Assembly (NCBI RefSeq): GCF_030719295.1 | Contig: NZ_CP120997.1 | Span: forward strand, 3,724,501-3,788,500 | Source of the DNA: Streptomyces sp. Mut1 | Lineage (GTDB): Bacteria > Actinomycetota > Actinomycetes > Streptomycetales > Streptomycetaceae | DNA length: 64,000 nt | Direction: 5' to 3' | Shown: in pieces, positions 39,332 through 47,459 of the stretch | How the letters are laid out: every line of letters begins with the position of its first letter | How positions within the stretch are numbered: position 1 is the stretch's first letter | Program-made: the position numbers and the translations under genes | Notes under the pieces: model-generated | Seen by the model: only the letters and a program-made list of their open reading frames with translations | What the model was told of the DNA's origin: nothing | Database searches by the model: none

Positions 39332-40333
39332 CTACTGCACCAGAGCGGCGAGGTCCGCCTCGCGCTGCGAAACCTCGCCCAGCAGCTGTTCGGCGATCTC
39401 CTCCAGCAGATGGTCCGGATCGTCCGGGGCCATCCGCAGCATGGCGCCGATCGCGCTCTCCTCAAGCTGCTGGGCCAGCTCCGTCAGCAGCTCCTTGCGC
39501 TGCGTCAGCCAGTTCAGCCGGGCGTAGAGCTCCTCGGCCTCGCTCAGCTCCGTCTGCGGGGCGACCGGCCCGGCCGCCCACTCCTGGGCCAGCTCCTTCA
39601 GCAGAGCCTCGTCGCCGCGCCCATAGGCTGCGTTGACCCGCGCGATGAACTCGTCCCGCCTGGCCCGCTCCGTCTCGTCCTGGGCCAGGTCCGGGTGGGC
39701 CTTGCGGGCCAGCTCGCGGTACAGCTTGCGCACCTCCTCGGTGGGCCGGACCCGCTTGGGGGGCCGCACCGGCTGTTCGGTCAGCATGGCCGACGCCTCG
39801 GGGGACAGCCCGTCGGAGTCCATCCAGTCGTGGAACAGCTCGTCCACGCCCGGCATGGGCATCACGATCGACCGCGCCTCCTCCGCCTTGCGCAGGTCCT
39901 CCGGGTCGCCTGTCCTCGCCGCCCGCGCCTCGGCGATCTGCGCATCGAGCTCGTCGAGCCGCGCGTACATCGGGCCGAGCCGCTGGTGGTGCAGCCGGGA
40001 GAAGTTCTCCACCTCGACCCGGAACGTCTCCACCGCGATCTCGAACTCGATCAGCGCCTGCTCGGCCACCCGGACAGCATGGGCGAGCCGCGCCTCGGGC
40101 CGTGCCTGACCGGCTTCGGCCTGCCCCTGACCGGCCTCCGGCCCCGCAGCCGCGCCCCTGGCACCCTCACCGGAAGCACCCGGAGCACCGGGGCTGTCCG
40201 GAGAACCCGTGCTGTCCGGAGCAGCAGCATCCGGAGCACCCGGCGCGCCCGGGGCGTCCCCTTCCGCACGTGCGTCGGCCTGCGGTTCATCGTCGTTCCG
40301 GGTGGTCGGCACCCCGGCGGCTTCGTGGGTCAC
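39332..40333 (-). CDS. J-domain-like protein with long helical N-terminal region
   Basis: A 333-aa protein. Residues 1-75 are Gly/Ala/Ser/Pro-rich and disordered. Residues about 80-150 form a long charged helix (FEIAVETFRVEVENFSRLHH, YARLDELDAQIAEARAAR). A J domain follows with EEVRKLYRELARKAHPDLAQ, in which the HPD motif is intact, and IARVNAAYGRGDEALLKEL. The C-terminus is another helical segment. J domains stimulate Hsp70, so it may be a DnaK co-chaperone without the zinc domain of DnaJ. GTG 40333 is a provisional start; GTG 40312 is also possible. Confidence 0.8.
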   Translation of the reverse strand: MTHEAAGVPTTRNDDEPQADARAEGDAPGAPGAPDAAAPDSTGSPDSPGAPGASGEGARGAAAGPEAGQGQAEAGQARPEARLAHAVRVAEQALIEFEIAVETFRVEVENFSRLHHQRLGPMYARLDELDAQIAEARAARTGDPEDLRKAEEARSIVMPMPGVDELFHDWMDSDGLSPEASAMLTEQPVRPPKRVRPTEEVRKLYRELARKAHPDLAQDETERARRDEFIARVNAAYGRGDEALLKELAQEWAAGPVAPQTELSEAEELYARLNWLTQRKELLTELAQQLEESAIGAMLRMAPDDPDHLLEEIAEQLLGEVSQREADLAALVQ

Positions 40334-40391
40334 CCGTCCAGCGTATGGCCCCGGCCCGCCCACCGAGGACACACGGTGGGCGCGGCAGGCG

Positions 40392-41933
40392 TCACACCCC
40401 CAGCTCAGCGGCTATTCGCCCGGCCCCGATCGCCCGCACCAGCTCCGCGTGATCCGCCTCGGTACGGTCCGCGTACGCCACCGCGAACGCCGCCACCGCC
40501 TCGTCCAGCTCCTCGTTCTTGCCGCAGTAACCCGCGACCAGCCTCGGGTCCGCGGTGTGCGCATGGGCACGCGCCAGCAGCGCACCGGTCATCCGGCCGT
40601 AGTCGTCGACCTGGTCGGCTGCCAGCGTGGCCGGGTCGACGCTGCCCTTGCGGTTTCTGAACTGCCGCACCTGGAACGGCCTCCCCTCCACGGTCGTCCA
40701 GCCCAGCAGATGGTCGCTGACGACCTGCATCCGCTTCTGCCCGAGCACCACGCGCCGGCCCTCGTGCGCGACCTCCGGCACCTCGAACCCCGCGGCGGCC
40801 AGATGCGGCACCAGGACCGAGGGCCGGGCCTCCTTCACCTGGAGCACCAGCGGCTCTCCCTGGTAGTCCAGCAGCAGCACCACGTAAGAACGGGTGCCGA
40901 CGCTGCCCGTGCCGACCACCCGGAAGGCCACATCGTGGATCGCGTACCGGGCGAGCAGCGGCGCCCTGTCCTCCGGGACGGTCCCCAGGTAGTCGCCGAG
41001 CCCGGCCGCCACGGCCGCGGCCTCGGCATCCGGCACCCGGCGCAGCACCGGCGGCGCGTCCACGAAACGGCGGCCGCCGTCCTCGCACTCCTCCGTGGAC
41101 TTGGCCGCGAAGCGTGCGCTGGTGTTGTTGCGGGCCTTCGCGGAGACCCGCTCCAGGGTGCCGGCCAGGTCCCGCGCGTCGGCGTGGGAGACGAGCTCCT
41201 CGTCGGCGATGGCGTTCCACGCGTCGAGCGTGGGCATCCTGGCCAGCAGCCGCATCGTCCGCCGGTAGGCGCCCACCGTGTCGTGGGCGGCCCTGCGGCA
41301 GGTGTCCTCGTCGGCACCGGCCTCGCGGCCCGCGAGCACCAGCGAGGTGGCGAGGCGCTTGAGGTCCCACTCCCAGGGCCCCGACACGGTCTCGTCGAAG
41401 TCGTTCAGGTCGATGACGAGACTGCCCCGCGCGTCGCCGTACAGCCCGAAGTTGGCCGCGTGCGCGTCGCCGCAGAGTTGGGCGGTGACCCCGGTGACGG
41501 GGGTGCCCACCAGGTCATGGGCCATCAGCCCGGCCGAACCGCGCAGGAAGGCGAAGGGGGTGGCGGCCATCCGGCCCACCCGTATCGGCGTGAGTCCGGG
41601 GACACGGCCCCGGTTGGACTCCTCGACCGCGCGCACCGCGTCGGGTCGCCCGGCAGGCATCGCCGGCTTCGCGTGGGAGGACCTGGGCACTCGCGCCCGC
41701 AGCACCTTGCCCTTCTCCTTCGGCGCCCCCACGACCTCCGCGAAAACCGCACCGCCACATGGGTCCGCGCCCGCCTCCGCGTCCACACCGGCACCCGCGC
41801 GACGCGCGAAGCCCGGCACGACCGGAATGCGCGGTCCGCCCCCGCCCCCGCCGGCGCGGAGCCGGCCAGCCGCTTCCGCCCCACCGGAACCGCCCCGTTC
41901 CACCGGCGGCGAAGTGACTTCGATTCCGTTCAT
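40392..41933 (-). CDS. DUF2252 family protein (predicted kinase-like fold)
   Basis: A 513-aa member of DUF2252, a family with distant similarity to APH-type kinases. It shows PFAFLRGSAGLMAHDL, QLCGDAHAANFGLYGDARG (catalytic-loop-like), VIDLNDFDETVSGPWEWDLK and a later VLLLDYQGEPLVLQVKEA. Residues 1-85 are Gly/Arg-rich and disordered. ATG 41933 has GGGGAGG upstream. Biochemical function is not established for the family. Confidence 0.88.
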   Translation of the reverse strand: MNGIEVTSPPVERGGSGGAEAAGRLRAGGGGGGPRIPVVPGFARRAGAGVDAEAGADPCGGAVFAEVVGAPKEKGKVLRARVPRSSHAKPAMPAGRPDAVRAVEESNRGRVPGLTPIRVGRMAATPFAFLRGSAGLMAHDLVGTPVTGVTAQLCGDAHAANFGLYGDARGSLVIDLNDFDETVSGPWEWDLKRLATSLVLAGREAGADEDTCRRAAHDTVGAYRRTMRLLARMPTLDAWNAIADEELVSHADARDLAGTLERVSAKARNNTSARFAAKSTEECEDGGRRFVDAPPVLRRVPDAEAAAVAAGLGDYLGTVPEDRAPLLARYAIHDVAFRVVGTGSVGTRSYVVLLLDYQGEPLVLQVKEARPSVLVPHLAAAGFEVPEVAHEGRRVVLGQKRMQVVSDHLLGWTTVEGRPFQVRQFRNRKGSVDPATLAADQVDDYGRMTGALLARAHAHTADPRLVAGYCGKNEELDEAVAAFAVAYADRTEADHAELVRAIGAGRIAAELGV

Positions 41934-42029
41934 GGCGTGCTGCCTCCCCCGCCCGGCGCAGCCGCCGGACCCCCGCCCAACATCAACTGCCGACGACGGT
42001 ACCGCCGTACACCAATCGGCGTCCTCCCC

Positions 42030-42051
42030 TGTGGACAAAGGCTGTGGATAA
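42030..42051. promoter_or_regulatory. Two DnaA boxes upstream of the DUF2252 gene
   Basis: TGTGGACAA (42030-42038) is an exact complement of TTGTCCACA. TGTGGATAA (42043-42051) is an exact complement of TTATCCACA. They have the same orientation and lie five bases apart, in the 152-bp gap between two genes. Confidence 0.6.
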
Positions 42052-42085
42052 CGTCTACCCGACCGTCCCCCCGCTGGTCAGAGGC

Positions 42086-43204
42086 TCAGACGCCCACCGC
42101 TTCCGCCATCTCCTCTTCCTCCTCCGCTTCGGCCGCCACCGCCTCCTCGACAGCCGCCGGCTCCCGCGCCGTCGAGTGCTTCCCAGCCGGCGCGGACCGG
42201 GCCGGCCGTGCGTCCGCCGCCCGGCGCTTCCGCTCGGCCAGGCCCGCGAGCCCCGTCATCACCAGCCCCGCGACGAACCAGAGGGCCAGCACCAGCACGT
42301 TCCCGCCCAGCGCGTGACCGCCGAAGTACACGTGGCTGCGGACGCCTTCGACGAAGCCGGCCCCGTTCCAGAAGGAGTGCAGCGCGCCGAAGAATCCGGG
42401 CTCCAGCTCGGGGCGGAAGATGCCGCCGGAACTGGTGAAGTTGAGCATGACGAACAACACCATCACCCCGAGCGTGGTCCACCGCTTCAGGAAGGTGTGC
42501 AGCCCCACTCCGATCAGCAGGATGCCCGCCGAGTAGAGCCACGCCATGGCCCACAGGCCCGCGAGCCCCTGGTCGACCAGGCCGAACAGCGGCCCGGCGA
42601 ACACCGCCCCGATGACGCTCACCACCAGCGAGGCCCCCAGCGCCAGCGCCGCCCGTACCCGCAGCCGCAGGACCGCCCCGGCTCCGCCGATCACGGCCAC
42701 GGAGGCGTACGAGCCGATGCTCACGGCGACCAGCAGGAAGAAGATCCCCTGCCCGGTCGGGTCCCCGTCGGCCGTGGGAGCGGTGTCCGTCACCTTCAGC
42801 GGAGAGCCCTGCTCGGCCGCCACCTGTGTGAAGACCTTCTCGACCACCGTCGCGCTGGTGTCGGAGGAGGCGGTGGCGACGAGCAGTTCGGGGTTCTCGC
42901 CCGGCAGGTAGGCGCCGTAGCTGGCCTGCGTCCGCAGATGGCCGGCCGCTGTCGCCCGGTCGGCGACGGTACGCACGTTCAGAGCCTCGTCCCCCTTGTC
43001 CTGCAACGTCTGCGCGAGCACCTGGGCGCTCGGGCCCGAGCCGACCACGTCCACCCGCAGATCGTGCGGCTGCGGGGCGTGGAAGGCGCCGAGGTAGGCC
43101 AGTCCCATGCCGACGCACATCAGCAGCGGTGTGACGAGGTGACTCAGTACGTGACGCAGCGCGCCCGCCGGAGAGCCGGCGGCGGCGCTCGGGCCTGCGG
43201 ACAT
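42086..43204 (-). CDS. Multipass membrane protein, ABC-2/YhgE-Pip-like
   Basis: A 372-aa membrane protein. An N-terminal helix (LVTPLLMCVGMGLAYLGAFH) is followed by a ~120-residue extracytoplasmic domain. About five further helices include IFFLLVAVSIGSYASVAVIG, GASLVVSVIGAVFAGPLFGL and NVLVLALWFVAGLVMTGLAG. The tail is Glu-rich (EAEEEEEMAEAVGV). The layout matches ABC-2-type or YhgE/Pip export permeases, but no ATPase gene is adjacent. ATG 43204 has GGAG upstream. It is divergent from the MarR gene, which probably controls it. Confidence 0.75.
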   Translation of the reverse strand: MSAGPSAAAGSPAGALRHVLSHLVTPLLMCVGMGLAYLGAFHAPQPHDLRVDVVGSGPSAQVLAQTLQDKGDEALNVRTVADRATAAGHLRTQASYGAYLPGENPELLVATASSDTSATVVEKVFTQVAAEQGSPLKVTDTAPTADGDPTGQGIFFLLVAVSIGSYASVAVIGGAGAVLRLRVRAALALGASLVVSVIGAVFAGPLFGLVDQGLAGLWAMAWLYSAGILLIGVGLHTFLKRWTTLGVMVLFVMLNFTSSGGIFRPELEPGFFGALHSFWNGAGFVEGVRSHVYFGGHALGGNVLVLALWFVAGLVMTGLAGLAERKRRAADARPARSAPAGKHSTAREPAAVEEAVAAEAEEEEEMAEAVGV

Positions 43205-43229
43205 AGGGACTCCAAACGATCAACAGATG

Positions 43230-43268
43230 GTTGGCTTTTACAACTCCAATTCCGTTGTACTATACAAC
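43230..43268. promoter_or_regulatory. MarR operator region
   Basis: The perfect palindrome GTTGTA-CTA-TACAAC (43254-43268) lies 24 bases before the marR start. A weaker copy, GTTGGCTTTTACAAC (43230-43244), lies beside it, 24 bp apart. Both sit in the divergent region and could control both genes. Confidence 0.65.
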
Positions 43269-43292
43269 TGAACTTTCGAGGAAGGCGAGCCC

Positions 43293-43742
43293 GTGCCAGG
43301 CACCCCCGAAGAACGCGAGGAGTCGCTGGATGTCATCCAGCGCGAACTGACCGCCTTCGCACGCCGTGCGCGAGCAGCGGCGGCCCGGCTCCACCCGGAG
43401 CTGCCCCTGGTCTCCTACACGCTGCTGGCGCACATCGACGACCAGAAGGGCTGCCGCGCGACCGACCTGGCAGCGCACTACATGCTCGACAAGTCCACGG
43501 TCAGCCGGCAGATCGGCGCCCTGGAAAAACTCGGCCTGGTCGAGCGCCACCCGGATCCGGACGATCACCGCATCCAGGTCCTCCACCCCACCGAGGCCGG
43601 AACACAGGCCCTCGCCGCCACCCAGGCCAGCCGCCGCGCCGCCTATCAGGAACGCCTCGCGGACTGGACGGCCGACGACCTCAGCCGCTTCGCCGCCTAC
43701 CTCCTGCGCTACAACGCGACGGGCGACGCCCCGCAGGCGTAG
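43293..43742 (+). CDS. MarR-family transcriptional regulator
   Basis: A 149-aa MarR regulator. The winged helix shows LVSYTLLAHIDDQKGCRATD, MLDKSTVSRQIGALEKLGLV and the wing RHPDPDDHRIQVLHPTEAG. GTG 43293 follows GAGGAAGG. It is divergent from the membrane protein gene, with a palindromic operator between, the usual layout for a MarR repressor of an exporter. Confidence 0.9.
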   Translation: MPGTPEEREESLDVIQRELTAFARRARAAAARLHPELPLVSYTLLAHIDDQKGCRATDLAAHYMLDKSTVSRQIGALEKLGLVERHPDPDDHRIQVLHPTEAGTQALAATQASRRAAYQERLADWTADDLSRFAAYLLRYNATGDAPQA

Positions 43743-43804
43743 GACGCCGCCCGGCAGACGCAGGGCGGCGCCCCACAGGCGTAGGCGACGTCCCACAGAC
43801 GTAA
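43724..43804 (+). repeat. Four imperfect ~20-bp tandem repeats at the marR 3' end
   Basis: The units share CGCAGGCGTAGG, GGCAGACGCAGG, CACAGGCGTAGG and CACAGACGTAAA, separated by GACGCC, GCGGCGCC and CGACGTCC. They run from the last MarR codons to just before the parS site. Confidence 0.5.
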
Positions 43805-43811
43805 ATCGGGC

Positions 43812-43825
43812 GTTTCACGTGAAAC
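43812..43825. promoter_or_regulatory. parS centromere site (ParB binding)
   Basis: GTTTCACGTGAAAC is a second perfect parS palindrome. It is intergenic, between marR and tRNA-Leu, 23.7 kb from the first. Confidence 0.92.
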
Positions 43826-43904
43826 CAAGCACCGTGGCGCCAGGCCGCCGCGACACCGAACTCACCGCACCCCACGGCACGCCAACGCCCCCGAGCCAAC
43901 TGAA

Positions 43905-43936
43905 GAAGCCCCCCAGGCCAAGGCCTGAGGGGCTTC
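43905..43936. terminator. Hairpin next to tRNA-Leu
   Basis: A 15-base arm, GAAGCCCCCCAGGCC, pairs with GGCCTGAGGGGCTTC across a 2-base loop with one mismatch. It lies eight bases beyond the tRNA 3' end and probably ends its transcript. Confidence 0.75.
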
Positions 43937-43943
43937 CTTCTTG

Positions 43944-44026
43944 TGCGCGAGGGGGGATTTGAACCCCCACGTCCCTAAGGACACTGGCACCTGAAGCCAG
44001 CGCGTCTGCCGTTCCGCCACTCGCGC
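43944..44026 (-). tRNA. tRNA-Leu (anticodon CAG)
   Basis: An 83-nt class II tRNA read on the minus strand. The acceptor stem is GCGCGAG/CTCGCGC, the anticodon arm CTGGC-TTCAGGT-GCCAG, and the variable arm is long (TGTCCTTAGGGACGT). The T-arm loop is GTTCAAATC and the discriminator is A. CCA is not encoded. A tRNA-Leu gene beside fhaA is also seen in other actinobacteria. Confidence 0.96.
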
Positions 44027-44375
44027 AAGAGTGGTGTTTCCAGACTCTCTCACTTGTTGGTGCGAGCGCCTGGCGACATCCGGAAGATTAGCACGCTGGA
44101 CAGGGTGGATTCACATCCGTTGTTCGGCCGCCCGCACCCCGGGCACTCGCCGCACGCTCGGCGAACATCCGAAAGGAATCTGGAACCCACAGCGGTCGCC
44201 CCCCACTCCTCCAGAGCGGGCCCGAGGTGCGGGACACTATGAGGAGGCCACCTCTACGATCCGTGTGAGAGGGGACACTCATCCACAGTGGAGACAAGGG
44301 GAACCAGCCGATTTCCCGACGCGTGGATACGATCAGTAAGCAGTACAGGGACGATGACACCGGAGGAGGTGCCCC
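44027..44375. promoter_or_regulatory. Divergent promoter region of tRNA-Leu and the fha operon
   Basis: This 349-bp region has no supported gene. It should hold the promoters for tRNA-Leu (leftward) and fhaA (rightward). GGATACGAT near 44323 is a possible -10 for the latter. A TCATCCACA at 44279-44287 differs by one base from a DnaA box. No riboswitch or attenuator was recognised. Confidence 0.35.
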
Positions 44376-45269
44376 ATGGGAGTGATGAAGCGTTTCGAGC
44401 AGCGTCTCGAAGGTCTGGTCAACGGCACTTTCGCCAAGGTCTTCAAGTCCGAGGTCCAGCCGGTCGAGATCGCGGGTGCCCTCCAGCGGGAGTGCGACAA
44501 CAACGCCACCATCTGGAATCGTGAGCGCACCGTCGTCCCCAACGACTTCATCGTCGAACTCAGCGCCCCCGACTACGAGCGCCTGAGCCCCTACTCCGGC
44601 CAGCTGGGCGACGAACTCTCCGGTCTCGTCCGGGACTACGCCAAGCAGCAGCGGTACACCTTCATGGGCCCCATCAAGGTGCACCTGGAGAAGGCCGACG
44701 ACCTGGACACCGGTCTCTACCGGGTCCGAAGCCGCACCCTGGCGTCGAGTTCGTCACAGGGCCAGGGTCACGGCGGACCGTCCCCCCAGCAGGGCTATCA
44801 GAACACTCCGGGAGACGCCCAGCACGGCCGTCCCGCCCCCGGACGCCCCGCCCCACAGGCTCCCGGCGGCTACGGCTACCCGCCGGTCTCCGCTCCGCCC
44901 ATGCCCGCGGCCCCGCCGCCGGGCGCCGGGCGTCACCAGGGCTCCGACCGGCGCCCGCCGGCCACTCCCACCCCACCCCCGAGCGTGCAGGTGCGGCGCT
45001 GGATCGAGATCAACGGCACCCGCCATCAGATCTCCCGCCCGACGCTGGTGATGGGCCGCAGCACCGATGCCGACGTGCGGATCGACGACCCCGGCGTCTC
45101 CCGCCGGCACTGTGAGATCAGGACCGGAACGCCCTCGACGATCCAGGATCTCGGGTCTACCAACGGCATCGTGGTAGACGGGCAGCACACCACCCGCGCT
45201 ACGCTCCGCGACGGCTCGCGGATCGTCGTGGGCAGCACCACCATCGTTTACCGGCAAGCCGAAGGGTGA
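44376..45269 (+). CDS. fhaA: FhaA: DUF3662 plus FHA domain protein
   Basis: FhaA reads phosphothreonine marks and links PknB-type kinases to peptidoglycan synthesis. The 297-aa protein starts with the DUF3662 domain (MKRFEQRLEGLVNGTFAKVF, about residues 1-120). A Pro/Gly/Gln-rich linker follows, then a C-terminal FHA domain with MGRSTDADVRIDDPGVSRRH and LGSTNGIVVDG holding the phosphothreonine-binding residues. ATG 44376 follows GGAGGAGG. It is first in the fhaA-fhaB-pstP-rodA-pbpA-pknB operon. Confidence 0.96.
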   Translation: MGVMKRFEQRLEGLVNGTFAKVFKSEVQPVEIAGALQRECDNNATIWNRERTVVPNDFIVELSAPDYERLSPYSGQLGDELSGLVRDYAKQQRYTFMGPIKVHLEKADDLDTGLYRVRSRTLASSSSQGQGHGGPSPQQGYQNTPGDAQHGRPAPGRPAPQAPGGYGYPPVSAPPMPAAPPPGAGRHQGSDRRPPATPTPPPSVQVRRWIEINGTRHQISRPTLVMGRSTDADVRIDDPGVSRRHCEIRTGTPSTIQDLGSTNGIVVDGQHTTRATLRDGSRIVVGSTTIVYRQAEG

Positions 45270-45279
45270 AGCGGGGGCA

Positions 45280-45798
45280 ATGTCAGAGCTGACCCTTACG
45301 GTCATGCGGCTAGGTTTCCTGGCTGTTCTGTGGCTGTTCGTGATCGTGGCCGTCCAGGTCATTCGAAGTGACCTGTTCGGAACGCGCGTCACGCAGCGCG
45401 GCTCACGCCGCACCGCGACCGACGCACGTCCGCCACAGGCACGCCAGAACGCTGCGGCGGCACCGCCACCGCAGCGCCAGCAGCCCGGCCGCCAGCGCCG
45501 GGGTGCACCGACCAAGCTGGTCGTATCCGAGGGCACGCTCACCGGCACCACGGTGGCGCTCCAGGGACAGACCATCACGCTGGGCCGGGCCCATGATTCA
45601 ACGATCGTGCTGGACGACGACTACGCGTCCAGCAGGCATGCCAGGATCTACCCCGACCGTGACGGCCAGTGGATCGTCGAGGATCTCGGGTCCACCAACG
45701 GCACGTACCTGGACCGGACCCGCCTCACCACCCCGACGCCTGTTCCGCTGGGCGCGCCGATCCGAATCGGCAAGACCGTCATCGAGCTGCGGAAGTAG
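45280..45798 (+). CDS. fhaB: FhaB: membrane-anchored FHA protein
   Basis: A 172-aa protein with one N-terminal membrane helix (LGFLAVLWLFVIVAVQVI), a Gln/Ala/Arg-rich linker and a C-terminal FHA domain (LGRAHDSTIVLDDDYASSRH, LGSTNGTYLD). It corresponds to mycobacterial FipA/FhaB, a phosphothreonine-dependent partner of cell-division and wall proteins. It begins ten bases after fhaA. Confidence 0.95.
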   Translation: MSELTLTVMRLGFLAVLWLFVIVAVQVIRSDLFGTRVTQRGSRRTATDARPPQARQNAAAAPPPQRQQPGRQRRGAPTKLVVSEGTLTGTTVALQGQTITLGRAHDSTIVLDDDYASSRHARIYPDRDGQWIVEDLGSTNGTYLDRTRLTTPTPVPLGAPIRIGKTVIELRK

Positions 45799-45806
45799 TA
45801 CGACAA

Positions 45807-45829
45807 TGAGCGAGCGGAGCGAGCGAGCC
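45807..45829. repeat. GAGC-rich short repeat between fhaB and pstP
   Basis: TGAGCGAGCGGAGCGAGCGA lies between the two genes. It is a simple repeat built on GAGCG. Similar strings recur in actinobacterial intergenic DNA. Confidence 0.4.
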
Positions 45830-45927
45830 GCTGGGGTCCGGGCATCGGACCCGACCGGGCTCCCGACCGGAGGGTGGGCAGTGTGGCGCGAGACCGGCTG
45901 TACCCCGAACCGACGGGTGAGGTGCGC

Positions 45928-47436
45928 ATGAGTCTTTCCCTGCGCTTCGCCGCCGGATCGCACAAGGGCATGATCCGGGAAGGGAACGAGGACTCCGGCT
46001 ACGCCGGCCCCCGCCTTCTCGCGATCGCCGACGGCATGGGCGGCCAGGCGGCCGGTGAGGTCGCCAGCTCCGAGGTGATCTCCACGCTCGTCCAGCTGGA
46101 CGACGACGTGCCGGGCTCCGACATCCTCACCTCGCTCGGTACGGCGGTCCAGCGGGCCAACGACCAGCTGCGGATGATGGTCGAGGAGGACCCCCAGCTG
46201 GAGGGCATGGGCACCACGCTCACCGCCCTGCTGTGGACCGGTCAGCGCCTCGGCCTCGTCCACGTCGGCGACTCGCGGGCGTACCTGCTGCGCGACGGTG
46301 TCCTGACCCAGATCACGCAGGACCACACCTGGGTCCAGCGCCTGGTCGACGAGGGCCGGATCACCGAGGAGGAGGCCACCACCCACCCGCAGCGCTCCCT
46401 GCTGATGCGCGCGCTGGGCAGTGGCGACCACGTCGAACCCGACCTCTCCATCCGTGAGGTCCGGGCCGGCGACCGGTACCTGATCTGCTCCGACGGGCTC
46501 TCCGGCGTCGTCTCCCACCAGACGATGGAGGAGACGCTCGCGAGCTATCAGGGCCCCCAGGAGACCATCCAGGACCTGATCCAGCTCGCCCTGCGCGGCG
46601 GCGGACCCGACAACATCACCTGCATCGTCGCCGACGTCTTCGACGTGGACAGCAACGACACCCTGGCCGGGCAGCTCAACGACACCCCGGTCATCGTCGG
46701 CGCCGTCGCCGAGAACCAGGCGGCCCAGCTGAACGACGACGGCGCGATGCAGACGCCCGCCGGCCGCGCGGCCGGTCTCGGCCGTCCCGTACCGCCGCCC
46801 GCCGGTGGCTTCGGCCCTCCCGGCAGCGGTGAAGACGTCGGATACGACGGGATGCCGGAGGGTTCCTTCGGGTCCTACTCCGACGACGACTTCGACAAGC
46901 CCAGCGGTCGCAAGTGGCTCAAGCGGTCCCTGTACATCGTGCTCGCGCTGGCCGTCATCGGCGGTGGCCTGTACGGCGGTTACCGCTGGACGCAGACCCA
47001 GTTCTACGTCGGCGCGAAGAACGACAACGTCGCTCTGTACCGGGGCATCAGCCAGGACCTGGGCTGGGTCTCGCTCTCGAAGGTCGAGAAGGACCACCCC
47101 GAGATCGAACTCAAGTACCTCCCGCCCTACCAGCGCAAGAAGGTCGAGGCGACGATCGCCGAGGGCAGCCTCGCCGACGCCCGCGAGAAGATCAACGAGC
47201 TCTCCAACCAGGCGTCCGCCTGCAAGAAGGCCGCACAGCGCCGCGCGGCGGAGGAGAACGCCAAGGGCGACGAGGGCCAGGCGACGGGCACGGACAGCGA
47301 CACCACGAAGACGTCGAAGACGTCCAAGACACCCGGTGGCGACACCAGGACCGAGCAGACTTCCACGACTCCCACTCCTGGGCCCAGCCTCTCGGAGGAA
47401 GAGAAGAAGCTGGTCCCGCAGTGCGGTGAGAAGTAG
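45928..47436 (+). CDS. pstP: PP2C-type Ser/Thr protein phosphatase PstP
   Basis: PstP removes phosphates placed by PknB-type kinases. The 502-aa protein has a PP2C domain (about residues 5-240) with metal ligands in EGNEDSGY, AIADGMGGQAAG and GGGPDNITCIVAD, plus VHVGDSRAYLL. A juxtamembrane linker leads to one helix (SLYIVLALAVIGGGLYGGYR) and an extracytoplasmic domain ending in a Thr/Ser/Lys-rich tail. ATG 45928 has GAGG at good spacing; GTG 45883 with GGAGGG upstream is a real alternative adding 15 residues. Confidence 0.95.
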   Translation: MSLSLRFAAGSHKGMIREGNEDSGYAGPRLLAIADGMGGQAAGEVASSEVISTLVQLDDDVPGSDILTSLGTAVQRANDQLRMMVEEDPQLEGMGTTLTALLWTGQRLGLVHVGDSRAYLLRDGVLTQITQDHTWVQRLVDEGRITEEEATTHPQRSLLMRALGSGDHVEPDLSIREVRAGDRYLICSDGLSGVVSHQTMEETLASYQGPQETIQDLIQLALRGGGPDNITCIVADVFDVDSNDTLAGQLNDTPVIVGAVAENQAAQLNDDGAMQTPAGRAAGLGRPVPPPAGGFGPPGSGEDVGYDGMPEGSFGSYSDDDFDKPSGRKWLKRSLYIVLALAVIGGGLYGGYRWTQTQFYVGAKNDNVALYRGISQDLGWVSLSKVEKDHPEIELKYLPPYQRKKVEATIAEGSLADAREKINELSNQASACKKAAQRRAAEENAKGDEGQATGTDSDTTKTSKTSKTPGGDTRTEQTSTTPTPGPSLSEEEKKLVPQCGEK

Positions 47437-47459
47437 AGCCGTAGGGGGCCTTCAGCACC

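Noticed and set aside
43944..44026. tRNA-Leu as integration site of a genomic island
   Set aside because: No integrase, direct repeat of the tRNA end or foreign-looking gene block lies next to it. The flanks are conserved core genes. The same holds for tRNA-Ala at 60552.
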